Made by a program: the position numbers and the translations under genes. Below the pieces are notes generated by a model. It made no database searches. It was not told the DNA's origin and saw nothing but the letters and a program-made list of their open reading frames with translations. DNA of 18,464 nt. Origin: JAIVGV01 sp035295985 (GTDB taxonomy: Bacteria > Acidobacteriota > Blastocatellia > Pyrinomonadales > Pyrinomonadaceae). The stretch is taken from the NCBI GenBank assembly GCA_035295985.1, contig DATHBT010000321.1, positions 1 through 18,464 on the forward strand. The letters are read 5' to 3'. Positions 6,334 to 13,983 of the stretch are shown here, in pieces (within the stretch, counting starts at the first letter, position 1; each line of letters begins with the position of its first letter).

Positions 6334-8949
6334 ATGGCCCCTGCCCCACACCCGCCTCCTGCTACGGCCAGTAGCTCGCCGCGAGGTATACCGCCCAAGC
6401 CGAAGCCCGAAGACTTCGAGCCCCCGGTGGCGTGGCTCTTCGGCCGGCAACTCGTCGCCAACCTGAAGTGGATCCTCCTCTACACGGCCTTCAAAGGTAA
6501 GCTGGATGCAAGGGACTGGATGAAGCCGGAGGTTATCCCCACTGCCGGATCAGCCGCGGAAGTGGATCAGTTCTGGAGGGAGTGGAACGAGGGCTGGAGA
6601 GAGTCGGAAGACGGTGACCCCAGTTCGGGGAAAGAGTTCTGGTTCGACTACATCTCCGACACGGGCGACAGCCAGAGGGCGGTCTACAGCGTCGCCTACT
6701 TGTGCCTGAGTGACTTCGTCGTCGGCAAAGACCCGCAGCCCGGCGACGAGCCCGAGTTCATCATGCGGCCGGATCCGCCGCGCTTAGATGCCGGCGGGAG
6801 AATGCTACTTCCGCGCGGCACGTTCCTCTGCGTCGGGGGCGACACCGGTTACCACATCGCCGATTACGGCACCTTGGCCGAGCGCTTCCAGAACCCGTTC
6901 TGGTGGGCCTACGACGATCTGAGCGCCGCCGGGGCGAGCAGCGTAGCGAACGAGGTGCCACGCCTGCTCTTCGGCATCCCCGGTAACCACGACTACTACG
7001 ACTCGCTCGACGGGTTCAACCGACAATTCCGCCGTCCGTCTACGGGTGACGAGTCGGCGGGGGGGCAGCGCGCGCCCCAGTTGATGATCCCCACCTTCAG
7101 GCGCGAACAGGAGGCCAGCTTCCTCGCCCTCCGGCTCCCCTTCGACTGGTGGTTCTGGGGGCTAGATACGGAAGAGGGTGAGATAGATTACCGCCAGCTA
7201 CAGTTCTTCAAGGGTATCCAAAAGCGGCACGCGCCGCGCAGGCTGATCGTTGCCACGCCTGAGCCGAGCACGGTATTCGGTAAATTCGCGAAGGCCGAGG
7301 AGAACCAGTCGAAGACGTTTAAGGAACTGGGACTAGAGCGCCCGTTCTTAAAAGAGCCAGAGCCGCTCGGCGCAGGCAAGTGCAGGCTCGATCTCGCCGG
7401 CGACGTTCACCATTACGCGCGCCACTGGGGGCAGCCCCCCGGTGCGGCGGAGGCGGCCGACTACACTTCGGTAATGGCTGGCGGCGGCGGCGCTTTCTTC
7501 CACCCGTCCCACACCGACGTGGGTGAAGTCCCTCAGCAAGCTCTCTACCCGCGGGCGGCAGTTTCCCGCAGGACGGTCGCCGACGAGATATTCAAATTCA
7601 GGAACATCTGGGGGGGCGGGTGGGTCTGGCTCTTCGGCTTCGTCATCGCCTTCTCCCTCTTCTTCGCCGCGAACTTCCCGCAGAGTAGCAAAGACGCGTT
7701 CGACAGCTTCCCGCCGTGGATCAAACTCGGCATCTCGCCGCCGGCGAGCGCGCAGAGCCCCCAACCGTCGGTCGCCTACGTGAAGCCGATGCCCAGGTAC
7801 ACCTTCGGGCCGAACGCGCTGCCAACGCCTCCGCAGTACCTCCTCTGGTCGCTAGCCCTCGCCGCCTCGGTCGTCGCGGTGGGCGCCGCTCTGGGCTACT
7901 CGATGAAACTTTTCAGGAGGGAATACGATCCGGCAGGTACGGCCCCTTTGAAGACCGTCACCCGACGTCAACGCTATACCGTCTGGATACTGGTGCTCGC
8001 CGGCTTCGCCCTGCTCATGTATGGGCTACTCGGCTTCCACACTTGGGAGGCGAATCTCACCCGCTACGGCCGCAGCCTCATCGTGCTGGTCGCACTTGCC
8101 TGGGCCGTGCTGGCCGTTATCAAGAGCGTCCTGCATTCGGAGTGGCTTTTCGAGCAGGCGTACACCAGGAACGTTAAAGCGTGGCATTACTGGCCGCTCT
8201 GGGCGCTGCTCCTCATGGCGGTGCTTGGGGCTGGCGCCTCTTTGTGGTTCTTCGGCAGGCACGAGGCAGCGTACCTCGTGTCAGACCTGCTACACCTGAC
8301 AATTCTTCTGGCAGTCGCCGGCGGGCTCACCTACTTCGCCGCCGGTACGGGGGGGCACCTCAAGAAAGGCGCGGGCAAGGTCGGTTTCGCCGTGCTCGGT
8401 GCGTCACACGCGCTGCTTCAAATAGCCGTGCCGTTCCTGCTGGTGAGGAAGGGCCACCTCGTCTGGGCAGTGGCGGCCGCGCTCCTAGCCGCCGCAGCTT
8501 TTAAGTACGTCGGTAGACGCTTGGCGAGGATGGAGAGCGGATGGCCGCTCGCGGCCGGTTGGGCGATCTTCGGCGCAATACTGCTCGCGATCCCCTTCGT
8601 CTTTAACACGTCGCCGCCCTCGTCCGTGTACACCGCCGCTGGGTCGCTGAACATCCCGGCGGGGGCGTGGGCTAAGCTCGCCCTCTGCCTGTACGCGGGG
8701 GCCATCGGGGCCGTGATGAGCTGCGTCCTGTTCGGCTCATACCTTGCGGTGTCTCTCGCCTTCAACGGCCACAACAACGAGGCGGGCGGCGCGGCGAGGA
8801 TAGAAGGGTTCAAGCATTTCATCCGCTTCCGCATCAACCGCGAAGGGCTTACGGGGTACGTTATCGCAATCGACAGGGCGGAGGGCGAAGGCGGCCCCGG
8901 TAAACTCCGCCCGAAGGTAGTTGATGTCTTTCACGTGCGCGAGGGGTAG
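6334..8949 (+). CDS. Calcineurin-like metallophosphoesterase with ten-helix membrane domain
   Basis: An 871-residue two-part protein. The N-terminal ~400 residues are a calcineurin-like phosphoesterase with all metal motifs: SDTGD (108-112), GGD (168-170), GNHD (217-220) and GDVHHYARH (356-364). MAGGGGAFFHPSH (381-393) is a conserved block I associate with a membrane-linked subfamily shared by bacteria and plants. About ten hydrophobic segments follow (approximately 427-448, 502-524, 549-568, 581-600, 620-640, 648-670, 684-704, 708-724, 738-757, 783-809). A soluble C-terminal block with FNGHNNEAGGAARIEGFKHF is also typical of that subfamily. There is no signal peptide, and the first ~30 residues are Pro-rich. 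The start is supported by GGGAGAG four to five bases upstream. The substrate is unknown; a phosphomono- or diester at the membrane is a guess. It is the first gene of the co-oriented cluster and ends with TAG, 135 bases before the oxidase gene. Confidence 0.9.
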   Translation: MAPAPHPPPATASSSPRGIPPKPKPEDFEPPVAWLFGRQLVANLKWILLYTAFKGKLDARDWMKPEVIPTAGSAAEVDQFWREWNEGWRESEDGDPSSGKEFWFDYISDTGDSQRAVYSVAYLCLSDFVVGKDPQPGDEPEFIMRPDPPRLDAGGRMLLPRGTFLCVGGDTGYHIADYGTLAERFQNPFWWAYDDLSAAGASSVANEVPRLLFGIPGNHDYYDSLDGFNRQFRRPSTGDESAGGQRAPQLMIPTFRREQEASFLALRLPFDWWFWGLDTEEGEIDYRQLQFFKGIQKRHAPRRLIVATPEPSTVFGKFAKAEENQSKTFKELGLERPFLKEPEPLGAGKCRLDLAGDVHHYARHWGQPPGAAEAADYTSVMAGGGGAFFHPSHTDVGEVPQQALYPRAAVSRRTVADEIFKFRNIWGGGWVWLFGFVIAFSLFFAANFPQSSKDAFDSFPPWIKLGISPPASAQSPQPSVAYVKPMPRYTFGPNALPTPPQYLLWSLALAASVVAVGAALGYSMKLFRREYDPAGTAPLKTVTRRQRYTVWILVLAGFALLMYGLLGFHTWEANLTRYGRSLIVLVALAWAVLAVIKSVLHSEWLFEQAYTRNVKAWHYWPLWALLLMAVLGAGASLWFFGRHEAAYLVSDLLHLTILLAVAGGLTYFAAGTGGHLKKGAGKVGFAVLGASHALLQIAVPFLLVRKGHLVWAVAAALLAAAAFKYVGRRLARMESGWPLAAGWAIFGAILLAIPFVFNTSPPSSVYTAAGSLNIPAGAWAKLALCLYAGAIGAVMSCVLFGSYLAVSLAFNGHNNEAGGAARIEGFKHFIRFRINREGLTGYVIAIDRAEGEGGPGKLRPKVVDVFHVREG

Positions 8950-9084
8950 GAGCGATGGCGCGGCTCCGGGCGGCGCACGCCCCGCGCCGCCCCTCCTTCC
9001 TCCCGCGTTGGTGCCTCTGTCCGCGGGGCGTCCGCGGCGGGCCGTGCCTTCCGCTCGTAGGCTGGCAGAAAGGGCATTGGGCCA

Positions 9085-10482
9085 ATGGAACCTCGAGGCT
9101 ACCTCTACGTCGCACTCGCCACCACCGTCAACATCGTCCTCAACGCCCTCACTCTCGGGAGCTATCTCTGGCTGGAAGGCAGGGTGCGCGGCGGCGTCTT
9201 CCGCAACTGGGGCAGGCGGTTCCGCCACAAGCCGCGCAGGTTCCACCGCCCGGAGACGGAAGCGGAACTCGTCGCCCTCGTCAGAGACTCCCCCCGGATC
9301 AGGTTTTACGGATCGGCGCACTCTTTCAACGACGGGGTGGTCACGGAAGAAACCCTGGTCTCTCTCGATCGCTACAGCGGCGTGCTCTGGAAAGATCTAG
9401 CGAACAAGCAGGTCGCCTTCAAGGCCGGCACGCGGGTACGCGACGTCGTGCGGACACTGTTGAAGGACAGGCTGGCCTTCAAGGCGCTGCCTTCCCACGA
9501 CGCGCAGAGCCTCGCCGGGATCTTGTCGACGGACGTGCACGGAACCGGGAGGGACTGGGGCTTCGTCAGCGAGTCGGTCGCTAGCCTCAAAGTCATCGAC
9601 GGGCGGGGCGAAGTCCGCGAGTGCCGACCTGGGGATGATCTCTTCAAAGCGGTAATCGGGGGCGTCGGCGCGGCCGGCGTCATCTCGGAGGTGGTCGTGC
9701 AGGCCGTCGACCGCTTCAACGTCGAACAGAGGTTCGAGATCACAGACCTCTCTTTCGTGGAAGCCAACTTCGAGCGTCTGATGCTGGAGCACGAGCACCT
9801 GAGCTTCTACCTCTTCCCGTTCACGGGTAAGTGCCAGATCAGCACGTGGAATCGCACGCCTAAGAGGCCATCGACCCTGGGCCCTCTCCGGGAGTTCGTC
9901 GCCATCTCGACCGACGCGCTGCTGGCGTCCTGGTTCGGGGGGCTTATGGCGTACGCCGGGCTGCTGCCTCGCCTCTCCTCCATCACCCACAGCATCAAAC
10001 TCGGCACGAACCTCGTGCTGGAGAGCAACAAGGCTTATAACCGTACGATCTACCACCTGCACCAAGAACTGGAATTCACTGTGCCTTACGAGGAGGCCTT
10101 CGACGCGTGCCGGAAGTTCATCCGCCTCTACGAGAGCATGTACCGGGAAGGACGCCTGCCGTACACGCTCTTCGAAGTACGTTTTACCCCTGCGGATCAT
10201 GATCTGACCTTGATCGGCGCGGGGCGCGGCCGTCGCTCTGCTTGGATCGACCTGGTGTGTAACGACTCGAACGGCTTCGAGAAGTATTACGCGGCCGCCG
10301 AGGCCTTAATCAAAGAGATCGGCGCCCGCCCCCACTTGGGAAAGTTCTGCCAGAACTTGGGCAAGGCCGACATGGAGAGACTGCACGGGGAGCATTTTAC
10401 GAAGTTCCTCGGCGTGGTCGCCGCGCAAGACCCCGAAGGCAAATTCGCCAACGGCTTCACCAGCCGGCTCTTCCGTGGTTGA
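9085..10482 (+). CDS. Membrane-anchored FAD-dependent oxidase, aldonolactone oxidase type
   Basis: A 465-residue flavoprotein of the vanillyl-alcohol/aldonolactone oxidase superfamily. Residues 6-30 form one hydrophobic segment, probably an N-terminal membrane anchor. The PCMH-type FAD-binding domain follows: FYGSAHSFND (74-83, with His79 at the position used for flavin attachment in related enzymes), LPSHDAQSLAGILSTDVHGTG (135-155), and IGGVGAAGVISEVVVQA (191-207). The C-terminal domain has the aldonolactone-oxidase signatures EVRFTPAD (364-371) and RPHLGKF (415-421), where relatives have HWGK, so the usual Trp is Leu. Such oxidases reduce O2 to hydrogen peroxide while oxidising a sugar lactone or alditol, but the substrate cannot be read from sequence. 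An upstream in-frame TAG (9058) limits the start. The lipase gene follows after 14 bases, so co-transcription is likely. Confidence 0.9.
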   Translation: MEPRGYLYVALATTVNIVLNALTLGSYLWLEGRVRGGVFRNWGRRFRHKPRRFHRPETEAELVALVRDSPRIRFYGSAHSFNDGVVTEETLVSLDRYSGVLWKDLANKQVAFKAGTRVRDVVRTLLKDRLAFKALPSHDAQSLAGILSTDVHGTGRDWGFVSESVASLKVIDGRGEVRECRPGDDLFKAVIGGVGAAGVISEVVVQAVDRFNVEQRFEITDLSFVEANFERLMLEHEHLSFYLFPFTGKCQISTWNRTPKRPSTLGPLREFVAISTDALLASWFGGLMAYAGLLPRLSSITHSIKLGTNLVLESNKAYNRTIYHLHQELEFTVPYEEAFDACRKFIRLYESMYREGRLPYTLFEVRFTPADHDLTLIGAGRGRRSAWIDLVCNDSNGFEKYYAAAEALIKEIGARPHLGKFCQNLGKADMERLHGEHFTKFLGVVAAQDPEGKFANGFTSRLFRG

Positions 10483-10496
10483 GAGGAGAGCCTTAA

Positions 10497-11382
10497 ATGT
10501 CTGCCGAAAGAAAGCTGCCCATCTTGCTGGCGCACGGCATAGCCAAGTTCGACATACGGCTGGAGCTGCTGAAAAACAAGTTGGCGCTGCACGACGACGA
10601 GTTCGCCTACCAGTTTCAGTATTTCAAAGGGATCAAATCACATCTCGAAGCCCACGGCTTCGAGGTCTTCCACGCTGATCAGGACTTCGCCGGCCCTGTG
10701 GCGCTCAGGGCGGAACAGCTCCGTGATCGCGTCGGCGAAGTCATCGAGACGACCGGGGCCGCCCGGTTGCACATCATCGCCCACAGCATGGGAGGGCTGG
10801 ACGCGCGCCACATGATCGTGGATGAGGGGATGTCCGGACGGGTCGCCAGCCTGACAACCATCGGCACGCCCCATCCAGGCATGGTCCTGGCCGACCACGT
10901 CGTCCAGAACGGGGGGGTTCTTCCTCATCGAGGGGCTGCGGCAGGTGACGAAACTCGACGCCGGCGGGTTTCTGGATTTAACGACCGAAGCCTGCGCCCA
11001 ATTCAGCCGGCGCGCGGAGGCCCAGGAGGCGAGAAACGGCGTCTCCTACCGAACGTATGCCAGCTCCGAGAGCATGCACCTGATTTTCACGCCGCTCCTC
11101 CCCTCGTGGATCTTTATCCGCAGCCGTGAGGGCCGGAACGACGGTCTCGTGCCTTTCAGATCCCAGCAGTGGAACGAGGAGTTGATCGCAGCCGACGGCA
11201 GGCGGAAGGCGGTCGAGCGGCGAGAGTTCCCGCTGCCGGCCGATCATTTAAACCAGGTGGGGTGGTGGGATCCGCAGGAAGCACTTGATCCTTCCATGCT
11301 CTTTCAAAGCTTTTTGAAGCAGGCTAGGGATTACGAACGCAAAATCAAAAACGTTTACTTAGAAGTGGCACGCACTCTTTAA
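10497..11382 (+). pseudogene. Alpha/beta-hydrolase lipase with a one-base frame disruption
   Basis: A triacylglycerol-lipase-like serine hydrolase of ~295 residues once the frame is repaired. ATG 10497 has AGGAG at 8 bases. The oxyanion-loop motif LLAHGI is at 10-15, the nucleophile elbow AHSMGG at 95-100 (Ser97), and TIGTPHPG at 121-128 is a lipase block. In frame, the sequence after VVQNGG becomes unrelated Arg-rich residues. In the +1 frame from base 10918 the protein continues FFLIEGLRQVTKLDAGGFL and carries the acid Asp in GRNDGLVPF and the His in LPADHLNQVGW, completing the triad. The shift lies in a run of seven G (10911-10917), where six would restore the frame. Programmed +1 shifting, a true mutation or a homopolymer error are all possible. 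It lacks a signal peptide, which is unusual for lipases. Confidence 0.85.
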
Positions 11383-11395
11383 CCGGAGCAGCTTC

Positions 11396-11440
11396 AAAAG
11401 TGAGGTGCCGGCTATACGCCGGACCCGACTTAAAGTGAGG
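11396..11440 (+). promoter_or_regulatory. Small hairpin between duplicated Shine-Dalgarno-like repeats
   Basis: AAAAGTGAGG (11396-11405) and TAAAGTGAGG (11431-11440) are direct repeats, nine of ten bases identical. Between them is a hairpin CCGGC-TATAC-GCCGG (11408-11422). The second repeat serves as ribosome-binding site for the 780-residue gene at 11449. The first is a decoy-like copy directly after the lipase stop. Confidence 0.45.
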
Positions 11441-11448
11441 ACTGGTAT

Positions 11449-13791
11449 ATGGCCGCAATCGACGAAGTGAAAAAAATCTGTGCCCGCCTTTCCGGTCTCG
11501 GTTGGGGGGAGTTACTGGCGCGCCACGGGCTTAACATCGACGCTTCTGACTTGGCGGCGGAATTGGCCCGGGAACTCCCTGACGTCGACCGGGGCGTGGC
11601 GGGGTTCGAGGATTTCGCGCGCAACGCCAATAAGGGGGTTGACCCGGGGAAGCCTTCGCACAGCCTCCTCTATCATGCGTTGGCAAGCCCGGCGGTGCAC
11701 CCGACCGCTGACGGCTCCCCGTCAGACAGTCCGGATGCTTATGCGACTCTCGACGAACTCGACGCGCTGGAGAATTACATCTACGCGGCGGCCAACCGCT
11801 CCTTGGCGGATTTCCCCGGCGCCGTCATCGCCGTCTTCGCCTACCAGTACCGGGTCGGCGCACGCACGCCGCACGGGCTATACGCCGACACCGCCTACTC
11901 GCGCACGGGCGTTTCACGCGTGGGGACAGCCCCGGCAAACTACGACCCGGCGCGCCGCAGTTTTTGGGTCGGGCCGCGAGACGGCGGAGATGCCATCGCG
12001 GTGATGCCCGCGCGCTACGGAGCCTTCCTCGCGTCTCCGAGAAAGCCGGGCGTCCGCGACGCCGTCCTTGAGAAGAAGACCAGCGACATGCAGCGCACGT
12101 TCTTGTTCCCGAGGCACAAGCTGTTTGCCGGGGTGGAATGCCTGCGCGGCGTTAGCGTTGGACTCGACTTCGCGGAGTTCCACCGCAACGAGAAGGTGCG
12201 GCGGGTCCACACGCACGGCGGGATACCCCTGCTCGCCGGGTTCCGCCTCGACGAGGCCCCGTTCGTGCGCGACTCGCGTAACTCGTCAGATCTGCTGCGG
12301 CTGCAACGGGCCGGGGATTCGGTCTTGGTCGTCCCCCAAGATCAGCCGCAGATGGTCAGGACGGCTACGCAAGTCAACTCGCTCACCGGGAGGGAAGAGT
12401 TAGTCCGCTTCGTCGTCCCGCCGGACAACGATCCTAGTCCTGCGAGGAATCGCTTCTGGACTTCCTATCAAATTTTCGCCCCGAGGGATGAGCGCGAGGC
12501 TCCCGAGTACGTGAACATCCGCCACGAGGTGGTGTCCGACGGCCAAGGTGGCATGAAGACCGAGGATTTGAACCTGCTACCCATCGATCCTAACCCGCTG
12601 CTTGATCCGTTCACTAGGAAACTGCGTCTGGGGAACTACGAAGCTGCCCACTTCATCGACGACACGTGCGACGGGTGCGTCGTGGCGGGGGTCGAAGTCA
12701 ACGGGGTGTCGTCAAATCTGCCTAACCGCGCCGCGTACTCCCTAGTCACAGCGCCCGACTTTTTTCCGCTGGCCGACCAGATCGTCATAGCGCGCTGGGC
12801 CATGAGTGTGCTCGGCAACGTGCAGGATCATTTCGCGCAGGGGGGGCCGGAGCCCCTCTCCAGCGGCAGGCTCGCTTCCAACCCCACGCTGATCCGCCCC
12901 GACCTCGTCGGGCAGCGAGCATTCGCGCGCGACGACATGACCCTGACCGCCGTGGTCTCCACAGTCGAATTCGGCACTGGCCCCGCGGCCCGCCCGCAGC
13001 CCGCCGACAAGTCTATAAGTCACCTGCCCGATAACGCCTCCAACGTCTTCTTCCCCGGCTGGGATGTTTCCCGCGGCCGGGATGGTAACGGCCTGTACAA
13101 CGCGGCTTACGGTTTGGGGAGCCCGTTCCCCGAAGATGCCAAACTATGCGCCGCGCTGAATTCGTTCTGGCCGGCCGTCGCGCCCGACATGTCGCGCAGC
13201 TTCAACACCCCGCCGACCGGGAAGCCCATGCTGGACGAGGAACTCGGCTACCACCCGGATCACCCGAAGGTGCTGGCCGGCGAGGCGCGTTCCGCCCGCG
13301 GCTGGGACGGCGAGTTCGGGCCCTTCTTCGAGACCGTGAACGGGGAGCTGTTCGTCAACTACGTCAGTCGCGACCGCTCGGATTACGTGTCTAACACGCT
13401 GGCCGGGCTCATCCGCGTGGCGCCGCTTGCGGCGGTAGACGCCCCGGAACTCATCCGGCGCATGGAAGCCTTACGTGCGTGCGTCCGCGTGCTGCCCCCC
13501 TCCGGTGACGCCGTTAGCACGACCAGCCTATACCTCGCTACGGCCGAAGCCGTCGGCGATTGGACGGCGCGGGGCGATCGCGGCGACTCTGCGCTCGCCG
13601 GCCCCGGATACCTTTTCGTGTTCGCCCAGCTGGAGGATCGTCGGAGGGAGAGGCTGACCGACGACGCGCGACGCCTCCGCCTGCGCGTGCTAAACACCCT
13701 GACGTGTCAGGTCGTCACGGGAGCCAGCAAGGCCGAGGCCCTGTGCTGGCGCGCCGGCGGCGGTTCGTTCAAGTTGGTGCGTAACCCGTAA
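11449..13791 (+). CDS. Large protein of unknown function (780 residues)
   Basis: I do not recognise this protein. It has no signal peptide and no membrane segments, and it looks like a folded soluble protein with even composition and many aromatic residues. Visible landmarks are AYSRTGVSRVGTAPANYDP (149-167), RVHTHGGIPLLAGFRLDEA (252-270), a CDGC pair at 407-410, YGLGSPFPEDAKLCAALNSF (554-573) with WPAVAPDMSRSF directly after, and GWDGEFGPFF (618-627). The second half, from about 530 to 630, appears most constrained and Trp/Pro-rich. The start ATG has GTGAGGA 9 bases upstream. It lies between the lipase and the peroxidase and is likely in the same transcription unit, with gaps of 66 and 192 bases. 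The first ~150 residues are helix-prone (charged/Leu pattern), the middle is beta-prone. A structural or enzymatic role in the oxidase cluster is guesswork. Confidence 0.85.
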   Translation: MAAIDEVKKICARLSGLGWGELLARHGLNIDASDLAAELARELPDVDRGVAGFEDFARNANKGVDPGKPSHSLLYHALASPAVHPTADGSPSDSPDAYATLDELDALENYIYAAANRSLADFPGAVIAVFAYQYRVGARTPHGLYADTAYSRTGVSRVGTAPANYDPARRSFWVGPRDGGDAIAVMPARYGAFLASPRKPGVRDAVLEKKTSDMQRTFLFPRHKLFAGVECLRGVSVGLDFAEFHRNEKVRRVHTHGGIPLLAGFRLDEAPFVRDSRNSSDLLRLQRAGDSVLVVPQDQPQMVRTATQVNSLTGREELVRFVVPPDNDPSPARNRFWTSYQIFAPRDEREAPEYVNIRHEVVSDGQGGMKTEDLNLLPIDPNPLLDPFTRKLRLGNYEAAHFIDDTCDGCVVAGVEVNGVSSNLPNRAAYSLVTAPDFFPLADQIVIARWAMSVLGNVQDHFAQGGPEPLSSGRLASNPTLIRPDLVGQRAFARDDMTLTAVVSTVEFGTGPAARPQPADKSISHLPDNASNVFFPGWDVSRGRDGNGLYNAAYGLGSPFPEDAKLCAALNSFWPAVAPDMSRSFNTPPTGKPMLDEELGYHPDHPKVLAGEARSARGWDGEFGPFFETVNGELFVNYVSRDRSDYVSNTLAGLIRVAPLAAVDAPELIRRMEALRACVRVLPPSGDAVSTTSLYLATAEAVGDWTARGDRGDSALAGPGYLFVFAQLEDRRRERLTDDARRLRLRVLNTLTCQVVTGASKAEALCWRAGGGSFKLVRNP

Positions 13792-13858
13792 CCGAAGGCT
13801 TCGACCGTGTATGTCTGAAGGAGCACCGATAGCCTCGGGGGGCGATTACGATAGCTCT

Positions 13859-13957
13859 GACCTCGTAGCGGCCTAGGTCGGAGGCCACCCACCTTGTGAG
13901 ATAGCAGTCAGCCCGCCCGCTCCGACGAACTCAAGCCCGCCGCTCTGGAGTCGGAGC
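13859..13957 (+). promoter_or_regulatory. Structured leader before the haem peroxidase gene
   Basis: Two five-base-pair stems interleave (13859-13863 with 13875-13879, and 13870-13874 with 13882-13886), the layout of an H-type pseudoknot or of two alternative hairpins. Further on, a perfect 8-bp inverted repeat GCTCCGAC / GTCGGAGC (13919-13926 and 13950-13957) ends 26 bases before the peroxidase ATG. There is no U-tract. Short GC stems arise by chance in such DNA, so support is modest. Confidence 0.35.
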
Positions 13958-13983
13958 ATACCTAACACAGAAAGGAATCGAGC

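Noticed and set aside
9021..9037. CCGCGG-loop-CCGCGG hairpin in the gap before the FAD oxidase as a terminator
   Set aside because: The stem has only 6 bp, no U-tract follows, and the restriction-site-like palindrome is common in GC-rich DNA.
11449..13791. LodA/GoxA-type quinone oxidase identity for the 780-residue protein
   Set aside because: A short stretch (GVSRVGTAPANY) recalls their N-terminus, but the characteristic C-terminal motif around the modified Trp is not visible, so the resemblance is too weak to name it.
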